Part shown: piece after piece, positions 1 through 9,025 of the stretch
Layout: the number at the start of each line of letters is the position of its first letter
How positions within the stretch are numbered: position 1 is the stretch's first letter
Notes under the pieces: generated by a model
Told to the model about the DNA's origin: nothing
The model's input: the letters and a program-made list of their open reading frames with translations, nothing else
Database searches by the model: none
Made by a program: the position numbers and the translations under genes
Assembly (NCBI GenBank): GCA_029238665.1
Contig: JAQWFQ010000030.1
Span: 271,992-335,991 of the forward strand
Source: Crocinitomicaceae bacterium
GTDB taxonomy: Bacteria; Bacteroidota; Bacteroidia; Flavobacteriales_D; Crocinitomicaceae
Length of the DNA: 64,000 nucleotides
Direction of reading: 5' to 3'

Positions 1-656
1 TTCTGAACATACAGCGTTCTATAAAGATCTTCAATCTCCCTAACATCTGTATCTAAAAACCCTCTTCGTCTTAAACCAACAGAATTAACCCCAGCAAACG
101 TCAACGGCTCTCTGGCAGCTTTTACATATGGAGGGATATCCTTACGTACCAAAGAAGCGCCTCCAACAAATGAATGCGCCCCAATATGCACGAACTGTTG
201 CGCAGCAACCTTCCCTTCTAATATTGCAAAATCACCTATAACAACATGTCCAGACAAACCTACATAGCTTGCCAAAATCACATTATCTCCAACCTGACAA
301 TCATGAGCAACATGCACATAAGTCATCAACAAACAGTTACTACCAATCGTAGTTTTCCATCGATCTTTTGTTCCTTTATGAATTGTTACACATTCGCGAA
401 TAACGGTATTATTTCCTATCTCAACAGTCGTATCCTCCCCCTCAAACTTTAAATCTTGAGGTTCAACACCAATTACTGCACCAGGAAAAACTTCACAATT
501 ATCACCAATTCTAGTCCCGGGATAGATTGTCACATTGGAATGAATCCTGGTTCCATCACCAATAATAACATTCTCATAAATTGTAGAAAACGATTCCACA
601 ATTACACCTGCTCCTAATTGAGCATCATCCGAAATATTTGCAAGGTTACTTATCAT
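1..656 (-). CDS. lpxA: acyl-ACP--UDP-N-acetylglucosamine O-acyltransferase, 3' end outside window
   Basis: First enzyme of lipid A synthesis: moves 3-hydroxyacyl from ACP to UDP-GlcNAc in the cytoplasm. I translated this myself: it starts [18 protein letters not shown] at 656 and stays open to the window edge, giving about 218 of the usual roughly 260 residues. The N-terminal part is a left-handed beta-helix of hexapeptide repeats ([21 protein letters not shown]); the last visible residues, [12 protein letters not shown], belong to the C-terminal helical domain. The ATG overlaps the lpxC/fabZ stop as ATGA, so translation is probably coupled. Order lpxD-lpxC/fabZ-lpxA supports the call. Only the extreme C-terminus is missing. 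Confidence 0.95.
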   Translation of the reverse strand, partial: MISNLANISDDAQLGAGVIVESFSTIYENVIIGDGTRIHSNVTIYPGTRIGDNCEVFPGAVIGVEPQDLKFEGEDTTVEIGNNTVIRECVTIHKGTKDRWKTTIGSNCLLMTYVHVAHDCQVGDNVILASYVGLSGHVVIGDFAILEGKVAAQQFVHIGAHSFVGGASLVRKDIPPYVKAAREPLTFAGVNSVGLRRRGFLDTDVREIEDLYRTLYVQ

Positions 657-2056
657 TCTGTTTTATCCTTAATTACCTGCGCAAGCATTTGCGCCTCTAC
701 AACCGGCACACCATTTACATAACCAACACCAGACATATCAACCAAACCTCTTCGAATTGGCGAACTCAACTTAAGCTCAAAAACAACCGTATCTCCAGGT
801 ATTACTTTTTGCTTAAATTTTACTTTATCAATTTTCATAAAGTAAGTAGAATACAAGTGTGGATCATCTAATTTACTTAATGCGAAAATACCACCAACCT
901 GTGCCATAGCTTCAACTTGAAGTACACCAGGAAAAACAGGGTTCCCTGGAAAATGACCCGTAAATATCGGCTCATTCATGGTTATATTCTTAACCCCAAT
1001 GATTGACTCCTCATGAATCTCCATCACTTTATCTACCATCAAGAATGGAAAACGATGCGGTAACATTGATTCAATATCATTAATGTCATACACTGGTTTT
1101 TTTGTCAAATCAAAGTAACGACCAGCCTTGTCTTTAGACTTCATATATTCCTTCAGTACCTTAGCAAAACGAACATTTCCAGAGTGACCAGGACGCGCTC
1201 CTAAAATATGAGCCTTTACAGGCCTACCTATCAAAGCTAAATCTCCGACAATGTCCAATAACTTATGCCTTGCAGGTTCATTTTCAAACTGAAGCTTTGT
1301 GCTGTTCAAAACACCAGCTCCCTCAACCTCAAACTTAACACCCTCCTTTCCGAGCATCTTAGCCAATCGGTCAAGTTCTTCTCTACCTACATTTTCTCGC
1401 TCAACAAGAACAATAGCATTATCTAAGCTTCCACCTTTAATCAAGTTGTTTTGCGCCAAAAATTCCAACTCCCTTAAAAACACAAAGGTTCTACATGGAG
1501 CGATCTCTTTTTTAAACTCTCCAATATTATACATTGAAGCATGCTGCGTTCCAAGTACCGGAGATTTATAGTCCACCATTACAGTAATTCTATAATTTGT
1601 ATCAGGTACAGCTAAAAACTCAATTCCTTTCTCTAAGTCTTCCCAAGCAATATTTTCTTCAAGCTCAAGGTATATACGCTCAGCATTCTGATCTTCATAA
1701 CCAACGGCATCAATAGCATCAATAAACAATTGAGAACTCCCATCCATAATAGGAATTTCAGGCCCATCAATTTTAATCAGCGCATTGTCTACCTGACAAC
1801 CATACAAAGCAGCAAGAATATGTTCTGTTGTATAAACACGTGCGCCATTTTGCTCTAAAGTTGTACCGCGGTCTGTTGCAACAACTAAATCACAATCAGC
1901 TTTAATGATAGGCTCTCCGTCTAAATCTACACGTTGAAATTTATACCCATGATTTTCCTTTGCTGGAACAATCTCCAAATTAACCTTTTCTCCTGTGTGT
2001 AAACCTACACCTGACAATAAAACAGGCTCCTTAAGGGTTCTTTGCATCTCTGCCAT
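653..2056 (-). CDS. lpxC/fabZ: bifunctional LpxC deacetylase / FabZ dehydratase
   Basis: Fusion protein of 467 residues typical of Bacteroidota. Residues 1-300 are LpxC, the zinc deacetylase that commits to lipid A: zinc ligands H79 ([11 protein letters not shown]), H264 and D268 (HKLLDIVGD), and catalytic H291 (GARPGHSGN). Residues 325-467 are FabZ, the 3-hydroxyacyl-ACP dehydratase: LPHRFPFL at 332-339, catalytic H368 in [11 protein letters not shown], and VEAMAQ with E382. All catalytic residues are present. The gene follows lpxD by 5 bp and overlaps lpxA by 4 bp, so the three form an operon. An alternative start exists at M4. The fusion ties lipid A commitment to acyl-chain supply. Confidence 0.97.
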   Translation of the reverse strand: MAEMQRTLKEPVLLSGVGLHTGEKVNLEIVPAKENHGYKFQRVDLDGEPIIKADCDLVVATDRGTTLEQNGARVYTTEHILAALYGCQVDNALIKIDGPEIPIMDGSSQLFIDAIDAVGYEDQNAERIYLELEENIAWEDLEKGIEFLAVPDTNYRITVMVDYKSPVLGTQHASMYNIGEFKKEIAPCRTFVFLRELEFLAQNNLIKGGSLDNAIVLVERENVGREELDRLAKMLGKEGVKFEVEGAGVLNSTKLQFENEPARHKLLDIVGDLALIGRPVKAHILGARPGHSGNVRFAKVLKEYMKSKDKAGRYFDLTKKPVYDINDIESMLPHRFPFLMVDKVMEIHEESIIGVKNITMNEPIFTGHFPGNPVFPGVLQVEAMAQVGGIFALSKLDDPHLYSTYFMKIDKVKFKQKVIPGDTVVFELKLSSPIRRGLVDMSGVGYVNGVPVVEAQMLAQVIKDKTE

Positions 2057-2061
2057 TCGCT

Positions 2062-3102
2062 TTAATCTTTAGTTAATGCTTTAATTTTATCTTCAATTGC
2101 TTGAATACGTGAAAGAATTCGTGGCAACCTTCTAAATCCTAAATAAGATTTTTTATACTCTTTACTGTCAAAAGCCGGTGTCCCCATCAATACGGAACCA
2201 TCTTTAACACTTCCTGCAACACCTGACTGTGCAGCAACCATAACTTTATTTCCAATATTCAAATGTCCTGCAAAACCTACCTGACCACCAACCATAACGT
2301 TGTTGCCAATTTTACATGAACCTGCAACTCCAACTTGTGCCGCCATTGCTGTATCACTTCCAATTTCAACATTATGTCCTATCTGGACAAGGTTGTCAAT
2401 CTTGGCTCCTGTACGAATAATTGTACTACCCATAGTAGCTCTATCTATTGTAGTATTTGCTCCAACATCAACATTATCTTCAAGCACAACATTTCCAATT
2501 TGTGGAATTTGTTGAAACTTTCCATTTTTATCTGGAGCAAATCCAAATCCATCTGCACCAATTACAGCTCCAGCATGAATAATACAATTTTTCCCTATAA
2601 CACAATCGCGATAAATGGTTGCTCCGGGGTAAATAATCGTTCCGTCACCAATACGCACATTTGTTCCAACATTCACATTTGGGTGAATAGCAACATCATC
2701 ACCAACAACTGTATCGCGAGCAATGTAGGAGAATGCTCCTAAAAACAAATTAGAACCTACTTTGGCTGTTTCATCAATAAACGAAGGGTTCTCAATCCTA
2801 GGAGTTTCCTTTGTCATTGAATTATACATTTCTAGCAATTTTGCAAAACAAGAGTAAGCATCTTCGACCTTGATAAGGGTTAATGTTTTAGGAAGAGGCG
2901 ATGTAGGTGTAAATGTATTGTTCACAATACATGCTGTTGACTCCGTTTTGTAAATAAAAGCCTCGTACTTAGGGTTGGATAAAAATGACAAAGCACCTGT
3001 GAATCCTTCTTCAATCTTCGCTAACGCACTAACTTCAGCAGAAGGATTCCCTTCTACCTTACCTTCCAACATGCTTGCAATTTGCTCAGCCGTAAATTTC
3101 AT
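2062..3102 (-). CDS. lpxD: UDP-3-O-acylglucosamine N-acyltransferase
   Basis: Third lipid A enzyme: N-acylates UDP-3-O-acyl-GlcN using hydroxyacyl-ACP. An N-terminal LpxD domain (residues 1-90) is followed by hexapeptide repeats (about 105-310) forming a left-handed beta-helix, with catalytic H243 in QIGHNVEIG, and a C-terminal helix (AIEDKIKALTKD). I start it at the ATG of MKFTAEQIASMLEGK (3102), giving 346 residues, close to the family norm; a longer frame to 3150 adds 16 residues (YLYAERIHCFF) unlike any LpxD. First gene of lpxD-lpxC/fabZ-lpxA. Confidence 0.95.
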   Translation of the reverse strand: MKFTAEQIASMLEGKVEGNPSAEVSALAKIEEGFTGALSFLSNPKYEAFIYKTESTACIVNNTFTPTSPLPKTLTLIKVEDAYSCFAKLLEMYNSMTKETPRIENPSFIDETAKVGSNLFLGAFSYIARDTVVGDDVAIHPNVNVGTNVRIGDGTIIYPGATIYRDCVIGKNCIIHAGAVIGADGFGFAPDKNGKFQQIPQIGNVVLEDNVDVGANTTIDRATMGSTIIRTGAKIDNLVQIGHNVEIGSDTAMAAQVGVAGSCKIGNNVMVGGQVGFAGHLNIGNKVMVAAQSGVAGSVKDGSVLMGTPAFDSKEYKKSYLGFRRLPRILSRIQAIEDKIKALTKD

Positions 3103-3183
3103 AAGTTCAAAAATAAAAAAACAATGTATTCTCTCAGCATACAAATACACCCTTTTATCAACAAAGATTCATTTAATCAACAA

Positions 3184-3864
3184 TTAATAACACGATGACG
3201 TCTTCTCTGAATCAAATGCGGTAATATTTAATTTATTTTTATACCAAATAATACTACAACCAATCTGATCTTCACCTTGGTTAAACACCATGTAGTGCTC
3301 TGCTTTTGGACGTTGCTCAAAGTTTGTTTTACTAAAATCTAACTTACCTGAAGTTTTAATCAAAGTGAAAATATCTTTGGGGTTAATTAAGCCTAACACC
3401 TCCTGTTGACAAGAAACCAATTGAGTTGAATCTGGATACACCATATTCTCATCGTTTGGATAGTGAATTACACGTCCAAAACCCGCCAATGAATTATCCG
3501 CTTCATTAAAATTATCTGTAATAAACACCTCCGAAACAAAACTCTCATAAGGCAAGGTAAACGCATAACTTACACCTTCTTTTTCCATGACATAGATTTT
3601 TGAATCACCCTCCTTAAGACTCTTCCCAAAATCAACATCACCATCATTCAACACAAGCACAATATCACTGTCATCCAAACCTTGAGCCTTCATTGCAGCT
3701 GCAGTCTTATCCGAAACAACAATTAACCGATCAAGTACCGCATTTTTAACACGATTTGAAGGCGTCCAAGCACACCCTCTATTTTGAAAGAAAAAAGCAA
3801 CAAAAACCACCCCAATTCCAAATCCAATTCCGTAGAATTTTAACCTTTTAATCCATGATTCCAT
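3184..3864 (-). CDS. uncharacterised membrane-anchored protein
   Basis: About 226 residues from the ATG of MESWIKRLKFYG; an in-frame TTG at 3897 would add 11 residues but lies directly beside the trxA terminator. One N-terminal membrane segment (FYGIGFGIGVVFVAFFF) is followed by GCAWTPSNRVK and a soluble domain of about 190 residues. The segment followed by C-x-W/Y-x-P-x-x-R resembles small Bacteroidota proteins of the DUF4258 type, a resemblance from memory only. It sits 82 bp upstream of lpxD on the same strand, so could share its transcript. No catalytic motif seen; function unknown. Confidence 0.7.
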   Translation of the reverse strand: MESWIKRLKFYGIGFGIGVVFVAFFFQNRGCAWTPSNRVKNAVLDRLIVVSDKTAAAMKAQGLDDSDIVLVLNDGDVDFGKSLKEGDSKIYVMEKEGVSYAFTLPYESFVSEVFITDNFNEADNSLAGFGRVIHYPNDENMVYPDSTQLVSCQQEVLGLINPKDIFTLIKTSGKLDFSKTNFEQRPKAEHYMVFNQGEDQIGCSIIWYKNKLNITAFDSEKTSSCY

Positions 3865-3900
3865 ACATTCATTTTTACGAAGATAATACAATGACAAAAA

Positions 3901-3930
3901 AAATGCCCTTCAAACTGAAGGGCATTTTTT
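3901..3930 (-). terminator. rho-independent terminator after trxA
   Basis: A 12-bp perfect stem (AAATGCCCTTCA with its complement) with a 3-nt loop is flanked by A and T runs. It lies 18 bp past the trxA stop and before the next minus-strand gene. With T-tracts on both sides it could work in either direction. Confidence 0.85.
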
Positions 3931-3947
3931 ATTTTACTTAAATCTTA

Positions 3948-4265
3948 TTAAAGTATCGCGTCTAACTTAGAAGCAAGTTGTGCTTTTGGCACAGCACCAA
4001 CAGTCTTGTCAGCAACCTCACCATTTTTAATAAACAAAATTGTAGGAATATTTCTAACCCCAAATTTTGCAGAAACTCCTGGATTCTGATCTACATTTAC
4101 CTTTCCGATAACTGCTCTACCTTCATACTCTCCAGACATTTCCTCCACAACAGGTCCAATCATTCTACATGGCCCACACCATTCAGCCCAAAAATCAACC
4201 AAAACTGGTTTATCTGAGTTTAATACTAATTCTTCAAAGTTTGCATCTGTGATTTCTAATGCCAT
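3948..4265 (-). CDS. trxA: thioredoxin
   Basis: Cytoplasmic dithiol-disulphide oxidoreductase of 105 residues, the normal length for thioredoxin 1. The active site WCGPC has C30 and C33; FWAEWCGPC, the buried Asp of VLVDFWA, and the cis-Pro motif VRNIPTILF are all present. No signal peptide. It has its own promoter (4303-4332) and terminator (3901-3930), so it is probably monocistronic. Confidence 0.97.
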   Translation of the reverse strand: MALEITDANFEELVLNSDKPVLVDFWAEWCGPCRMIGPVVEEMSGEYEGRAVIGKVNVDQNPGVSAKFGVRNIPTILFIKNGEVADKTVGAVPKAQLASKLDAIL

Positions 4266-4302
4266 AATATTATTTTTTTTGTTCTACGTTGCCTTTAAGG
4301 CT

Positions 4303-4332
4303 CAAATTTAATTTATAAAGTCTGTAACACAA
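4303..4332 (-). promoter_or_regulatory. Bacteroidota-type promoter of trxA
   Basis: On the minus strand TTG (4332-4330), a 19-bp spacer, then TAAATTTG (4310-4303) match the Bacteroidota -33/-7 consensus TTTG and TAnnTTTG at the expected spacing. The ATG of trxA is 37 bp downstream, leaving a short leader. Confidence 0.75.
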
Positions 4333-4371
4333 TAATTTTGCCACAAAAAAATAACGCCACTTTGTCAGTCG

Positions 4372-4767
4372 TTAATTTAATACGGTCATCTTCTTGCTCA
4401 CCTTTTGATTATCTGTTTTCAAGCAATAAAAATAATCTCCATTCGGCAATTTAGACGAATCAAATCTTACAATATTTCCTCCAACCTTGCAATCCTGAGC
4501 TACCACCTCCATAAATTCATTCATATCACCATCCAAGATCAGTAGTCGATACGACCTCTCAACTGGTGATGTGAAATAAAACGGCAACTCACCTGTAGCA
4601 GGAGAAATTTCTAAGCTTTCTAATTGACAATAATCTTCATGCCTAATTGCTTCTCGACCAAAATAATTCAAGAGTCTTCGGTAAGCAATGACAATAACCA
4701 ATAGTATGATAGAGGTATAAAGAATTCCTATTAAAATATCATACAAAGAAACACCAACTAACAACAT
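4372..4767 (-). CDS. membrane-anchored protein with secretion-tail-like beta domain
   Basis: 131 residues: an N-terminal membrane segment (about 7-29, DILIGILYTSIILLVIVIAYR) and a soluble domain from about 45. The last 65 residues have the cadence of a type A T9SS C-terminal domain: a strand (SYRLLILDGD), then FDSSKLPNGDYFYCLKT, then the lysine-rich finish SKKMTVLN. Real T9SS cargo carries a cleavable signal peptide and a long passenger domain; here there is neither. The start lies 1 bp beyond the DUF493 gene stop. Function unknown; the resemblance is by eye. Confidence 0.75.
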   Translation of the reverse strand: MLLVGVSLYDILIGILYTSIILLVIVIAYRRLLNYFGREAIRHEDYCQLESLEISPATGELPFYFTSPVERSYRLLILDGDMNEFMEVVAQDCKVGGNIVRFDSSKLPNGDYFYCLKTDNQKVSKKMTVLN

Positions 4768-4768
4768 A

Positions 4769-5035
4769 CTACAACGAGATTACACCTTTAAACTTTGAGG
4801 CTTTATTATATTTTTCAATTACCGAGTCTGCGCTCAACATCATTTCCTTAACACTTAAACTAACAAACTTTCCCGTTTTGGAATTTGTATACTTCAAGTC
4901 TGCACCATCATCAAACAAAGCGGTTACCTTGGCAATCAACTCAGAATCGTTCGGCATAATGAATTTAAACAAATAAATCATAGGCCATTCCTGTAATTCT
5001 AACTGAACCTTAAGACTATCAAACTTACTGGACAT
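4769..5035 (-). CDS. DUF493 (YbeD-like) protein
   Basis: Small cytoplasmic protein of 88 residues from the ATG of MSSKFDSLKVQLE, the usual size for YbeD-like proteins. Family landmarks: WPMIYLFKFIMPND, then SKTGKFVSLSVKEMM and the end YNKASKFKGVISL, giving an ACT-like ferredoxin fold. The family has no settled biochemical role. The start overlaps the upstream gene stop by 11 bp, so translation is likely coupled; a longer frame to 5095 runs inside that neighbour and is not used. Confidence 0.85.
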   Translation of the reverse strand: MSSKFDSLKVQLELQEWPMIYLFKFIMPNDSELIAKVTALFDDGADLKYTNSKTGKFVSLSVKEMMLSADSVIEKYNKASKFKGVISL

Positions 5036-5606
5036 TATTCTCAATTTTAAGCCACAAAGATAATCGATTAGCTTCTTGATACAGCATATTTTCAATATCT
5101 AATTTTTCAATATCCTTTACCGCTGAATAACCTGCCAAAACAAACGCATCAATTTCAGCTTCCAACACCATTGCGTCTGCCTCTTGACTAAGAATGACAC
5201 CACTACAATCTAAAAAGTTTAATGCTTTAAAAACGGTTGCAAATTGCCTTTGGTTCTCAAGTAACTTTCCAAGCGAGAATTTAACACCTAGAAAACCAAT
5301 CGCATTTACCAACATCAATTTAATTTCAGTTTTATTTTTATTGTAATCGCGCCATGCAAATTTCAAATCCGTTTGATCAACGTCTACCCTATAACTAAGT
5401 GTTAACTCATCATTCGTTTGACCCGTTAAAAAGGCATACGAATAATGGATTAACCTCATTTTTTTTAAATGAAACTGATACAATTTTGTTGATGGAGCGG
5501 CATTAAGAACCTTTTGCTTCAGTGCAAATAACTTTTCTTGATAAAGATCTTCTAATTCACCTTCATCCTCGTGGGGCAAGTATAACAAAGCATCCTCTCT
5601 TGTCAT
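5025..5606 (-). CDS. hypothetical protein between terC and DUF493 genes
   Basis: 193 residues starting MTREDALLYLPHEDEGELED. Predicted soluble and mostly helical: a charged N-terminal helix (LEDLYQEKLFALKQKVLN), then HLKKMRLIHYSYAFL, and a middle region that could be a helical bundle. No signal peptide, membrane segment or metal motif. Its ATG overlaps the TerC stop as TAATG, and its end overlaps the DUF493 gene, so it is locked into this operon. I do not recognise the family. Confidence 0.7.
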   Translation of the reverse strand: MTREDALLYLPHEDEGELEDLYQEKLFALKQKVLNAAPSTKLYQFHLKKMRLIHYSYAFLTGQTNDELTLSYRVDVDQTDLKFAWRDYNKNKTEIKLMLVNAIGFLGVKFSLGKLLENQRQFATVFKALNFLDCSGVILSQEADAMVLEAEIDAFVLAGYSAVKDIEKLDIENMLYQEANRLSLWLKIENNVQ

Positions 5607-6343
5607 TACACACCTTTGTTTTTCCTCATTCTTATGTTCAAAAACTCTATAATCAATGAATAAACAATTGCAAAATAAATATATCCTTTTGGCACATGCT
5701 GCCCAAATGCTTCAGCAACTAAAAACACACCTATAGTTACCAAAAAACCTAAAGCAATCATCTTAATTGTTGGTCGATTATTGATAAAATCAGCAATACC
5801 TTTAGCAAAGGCAAGCATAACAATCATTGAAACAATTACAGCAATGTAAATAATCACCATTGGGTCCTGGTTTCCTTCTCCTATTCCATTTGTCATCCCT
5901 ATGGCTGAAATAATCGAATCAAAGCTAAAAACAATATCAATTAATACAATCTGTACAATCACCCCCTTTAGCGTTACCTTTCCTTTTTGCTCATGCTCTT
6001 CATGACCAGCAACACTGCTATGCATTTCAGTTACACTCTTATAAATCAAAAATAATCCACCAATCAACAAGACTAAGCTCTGGCCTGAAAATTCAACCTC
6101 AGCTACTGTAAACAAGGGGCTAGTCATTTGCATAATCCAAGCCACAAAGCTCAATAAAATCAATCGAATAATTAACGCCAACGACAGCCCAACATTACGT
6201 GCACGTCTTTTATTGTTTTTTGGTAATCGATCTGTAACGATTGAAATAAAAATAATATTATCAATGCCCAAGACAATTTCTAGCAATGACAAGATGACTA
6301 AATAAAGAAGCCCATCCCAAGTAAATAAAATTGAAAAATCCAT
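5606..6343 (-). CDS. TerC-family integral membrane protein
   Basis: 245 residues with about seven membrane segments, matching TerC/Alx/YkoY proteins, which are linked to manganese export and tellurite resistance. Family acidic motifs lie in the membrane: EIVLGIDNIIFISI near residues 22-35 and LIDIVFSFDSIISAIGM near 134-150. The middle loop is histidine/acid-rich (HSSVAGHEEHEQKG). It starts 5 bp after menD and overlaps the next gene by TAATG, so it is expressed with the menaquinone genes. The ion is not determined by sequence. Confidence 0.88.
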   Translation of the reverse strand: MDFSILFTWDGLLYLVILSLLEIVLGIDNIIFISIVTDRLPKNNKRRARNVGLSLALIIRLILLSFVAWIMQMTSPLFTVAEVEFSGQSLVLLIGGLFLIYKSVTEMHSSVAGHEEHEQKGKVTLKGVIVQIVLIDIVFSFDSIISAIGMTNGIGEGNQDPMVIIYIAVIVSMIVMLAFAKGIADFINNRPTIKMIALGFLVTIGVFLVAEAFGQHVPKGYIYFAIVYSLIIEFLNIRMRKNKGV

Positions 6344-6348
6344 ACCTT

Positions 6349-8040
6349 TTACCTTGTTTTTAGTTTTTGAAAAAATTGTTTCAACACACCATCATTCACC
6401 TCTGAAGGAGTAAAAACCTCCATTAACTTAGGACATCCAGAATCGGATGCATCATAAAACTGAGCCATCTGCCCCTCAAGCTCATCAATACCACTCGCTT
6501 TTAAGTACTCCACACCAAAAGCTTCACACAATTTCTCAGCGTTTGCTTCTTGTTTTGTCACAAAGTAAGTATCAAGCTGTTTCGTACTAGAAGGACCATC
6601 GATAATCTTAAAAATACCTCCCCCTCCATTGTTAATCAATATTATTCGCAAGTTCTCATTCAAATAATTACTCCACAGCGCATTACTGTCATAAAAAAAT
6701 GACACATCGCCAGTAATCATGACGTTGTAGTTGTTTTTCGCAATAATTGCCGCACCACAAGCCGTACTCAAAGAACCATCAATTCCGCTCGTGCCTCTAT
6801 TAGCAAAGTAAGAAACCGACTTTATCGGGTCAAACAATTGACAATAACGAACCACAGAACTATTCCCCATATGCAACAAAGAATCTTCAGGAAGGTAATC
6901 TAAAACAAGTTCAAAGACAGCTAAATCTGAGTACGCTACGTTTGCATAAAATGCTGGTAATTCATTTTGAACAAGGTAATCTTTCTGTTTCCATCGATTA
7001 CCAAATGTAGAGTTATTCACAAACCCACACTCGTTCATTACCGCTGACAAGAATGTCTTCGGGAAACATTGAACGGATTTACTTAAGGTGCTATATGTAT
7101 TCATTTCAGGAAAATCAAAACCAATTCTCCAATGTGACTTTAAGTCTGAAGACCTCAAAAATTGTTTTATTCTCTTTGAAACAATTGCACCACCAATAGA
7201 AATCAAAACTTCTGGTTTATATGCTTCTACCTCACTATCTTCAATAGCATTCAACGTACGGTCGATACACTGAACAAATCTACCATCAGCTAAATTCGAG
7301 GTGTTTTCAACCAAAATTGCAACAGAAGTATCTTTCGCTAATTCAGAAAGAATATTGAGTAGCATTGTATTTTTAGGAGCCTGACCACAAATAATCATTT
7401 TCCGTTGAGAAGATTTCCACAACGTTGAAAAAGAAGCCAAATCAAATTCCTCCTCTTTTATTTCAATTGAATTAAGTGTCGCCTCAACAAACTCTGTTTC
7501 TAGTGTGTTGTACAGCGGTTCTGAAATTGGGATGTTAAAATGTACTGGACCTTTCCAACCACCATTACAAGCAACAAAAGCCTTGTCTATATCTGAATTC
7601 AACAACTTCACATCCGCTAATGAATTCGCCACTTCTGGCACCTCCATCTCAAATTTAATGTGGTTTTCATACACACCCTTCTGAACAATAGTTTGACCGT
7701 CTCCATGGTTTATCCACTCACTCGGTCTATCTGCTGAAACAACAACCAAAGGAACACATTGATAATAAGCTTCTGCAACAGCAGGATAATAATTTAACAT
7801 TGCAGAACCTGAGGTGCAAACAACTCCAACCGGAGCATTTAATTGTTGCGCCATACCGAGCGCGTAAAACCCTGCTGAACGTTCATCATGAATAACAATT
7901 GTTTCAATTTCAGGGTGCTCATCTAAAGCAATTACAATTGCTGCATTTCTAGAACCAGGAGAGCAAACAAAATGTCTTAATTTATTATTCAAGCACGCTT
8001 GAATAAATGCCCTTACTCCTGATTTATCTGTTGAAATCAT
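6349..8040 (-). CDS. menD: SEPHCHC synthase
   Basis: Thiamine-diphosphate enzyme of menaquinone synthesis: joins isochorismate and 2-oxoglutarate to give 2-succinyl-5-enolpyruvyl-6-hydroxy-3-cyclohexene-1-carboxylate. At 563 residues it has the three-domain plan: N-terminal Pyr domain (CSPGSRNAAI, HDERSAGFYALGMAQQ carrying the catalytic Glu), a middle domain, and a C-terminal PP domain (TSGIDGSLSTACGAA, ITGDVSFFYDSNAL, NNGGGGIF). It lies 1 bp after menF, whose product it uses. menA, menB, menC and menE are not in the window. Confidence 0.95.
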   Translation of the reverse strand: MISTDKSGVRAFIQACLNNKLRHFVCSPGSRNAAIVIALDEHPEIETIVIHDERSAGFYALGMAQQLNAPVGVVCTSGSAMLNYYPAVAEAYYQCVPLVVVSADRPSEWINHGDGQTIVQKGVYENHIKFEMEVPEVANSLADVKLLNSDIDKAFVACNGGWKGPVHFNIPISEPLYNTLETEFVEATLNSIEIKEEEFDLASFSTLWKSSQRKMIICGQAPKNTMLLNILSELAKDTSVAILVENTSNLADGRFVQCIDRTLNAIEDSEVEAYKPEVLISIGGAIVSKRIKQFLRSSDLKSHWRIGFDFPEMNTYSTLSKSVQCFPKTFLSAVMNECGFVNNSTFGNRWKQKDYLVQNELPAFYANVAYSDLAVFELVLDYLPEDSLLHMGNSSVVRYCQLFDPIKSVSYFANRGTSGIDGSLSTACGAAIIAKNNYNVMITGDVSFFYDSNALWSNYLNENLRIILINNGGGGIFKIIDGPSSTKQLDTYFVTKQEANAEKLCEAFGVEYLKASGIDELEGQMAQFYDASDSGCPKLMEVFTPSEVNDGVLKQFFQKLKTR

Positions 8041-8041
8041 A

Positions 8042-9025
8042 TTAATTTTCTATATTCTTAATCACATTAAGCAATGTTGCGGACTTCGCTTCTGTTTCTG
8101 CCCACTCTTTGTGAACTAACGAGTTTTGCGTATATCCGCCTCCCAGGTAAAGGGCAATACGCTCATCAAATACCTGCGCACACCTAAGGTTTACAAAGAT
8201 ATCTGAATTTTGTTCATTATGAACCCCTATTAATCCAGAATAAAATTGCCGATCATGTTTCTCCAGCTCGTTAATAAGAGAAATAGCCCCCACTCTTGGA
8301 ACTCCACTTACTGCAGGTGTAGGGTGTAACAAAGACGTCAACTCCAACACCTGATTTTCCAAAACATTAAATTTAAATTCTGTTTTTAAGTGTTTTACGG
8401 GCCCAGCTTTAACCGTATGCAATTCACCTTGCTCTACACCATCCAAATCTAATTTTGACAACTGTTCTCGAATAAATGTTGTTACAAACGCTTGTTCTTC
8501 TAATTCTTTAACAGACCATGAATCACTTGTGTCTACAGGTAAAGTTCCTGCAAGAGACATTGTTTTAGCACTGTTTTTTTCTCGGTGAATCAAAACTTCA
8601 GGTGTAGCCCCTATCCATGTTCCAAAAGTTTCGCTTGAAATTAAATATACAAATGCATTTTCATAGGTCGCACACAAGGCCTCATACAACTGAAATAAAT
8701 CAACCGTTCGATCAATTAATTTAACGCGTGAAAGAATTGCTTTACTAAAGTTATTCGTTTTTATTTTTGATAAAAATGCTTCACCCGTCTCTATATAATC
8801 TTCTTTTGACTGCTCTTGAATTAAATTTTTCGAATAACAAAAGCTTGGCTTTGATTCATTTGACTCAAAAACAAATACATTTTGTTTCTCAAAGTCTGAC
8901 ACAAAAAAACCTACAGCGTTCAGAATTGATTTCACTTTTGTGAATTTCCCGAACAACGAAATAGACTTTTGATTCGGAATTCTATAATGAAGAATATCCC
9001 CCAACTTAGCTCTTTTTATCAACAA
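8042..9025 (-). CDS. menF: isochorismate synthase (TTG start)
   Basis: Converts chorismate to isochorismate, feeding MenD. About 327 residues, shorter than E. coli MenF because the N-terminal subdomain is reduced, as is common in Bacteroidota. Chorismate-binding motifs are present: SKAILSRVK, ETFGTWIGATPEVL, HPTPAVSGVPR, and the end LYLGGGYTQNS with EWAETEAKS. No in-frame ATG precedes residue 170 or so, and the frame closes upstream at a TGA inside the thioesterase gene, so initiation must be at TTG (9025 or 9022). It overlaps the thioesterase gene by 20 bp, suggesting coupling. Confidence 0.9.
   Translation of the reverse strand: MLIKRAKLGDILHYRIPNQKSISLFGKFTKVKSILNAVGFFVSDFEKQNVFVFESNESKPSFCYSKNLIQEQSKEDYIETGEAFLSKIKTNNFSKAILSRVKLIDRTVDLFQLYEALCATYENAFVYLISSETFGTWIGATPEVLIHREKNSAKTMSLAGTLPVDTSDSWSVKELEEQAFVTTFIREQLSKLDLDGVEQGELHTVKAGPVKHLKTEFKFNVLENQVLELTSLLHPTPAVSGVPRVGAISLINELEKHDRQFYSGLIGVHNEQNSDIFVNLRCAQVFDERIALYLGGGYTQNSLVHKEWAETEAKSATLLNVIKNIEN

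Noticed and set aside
2300..2742. Plus-strand frames opposite lpxD
   Set aside because: They are shadows of hexapeptide-repeat codons; the repeats create long open antisense frames with no protein-like features.
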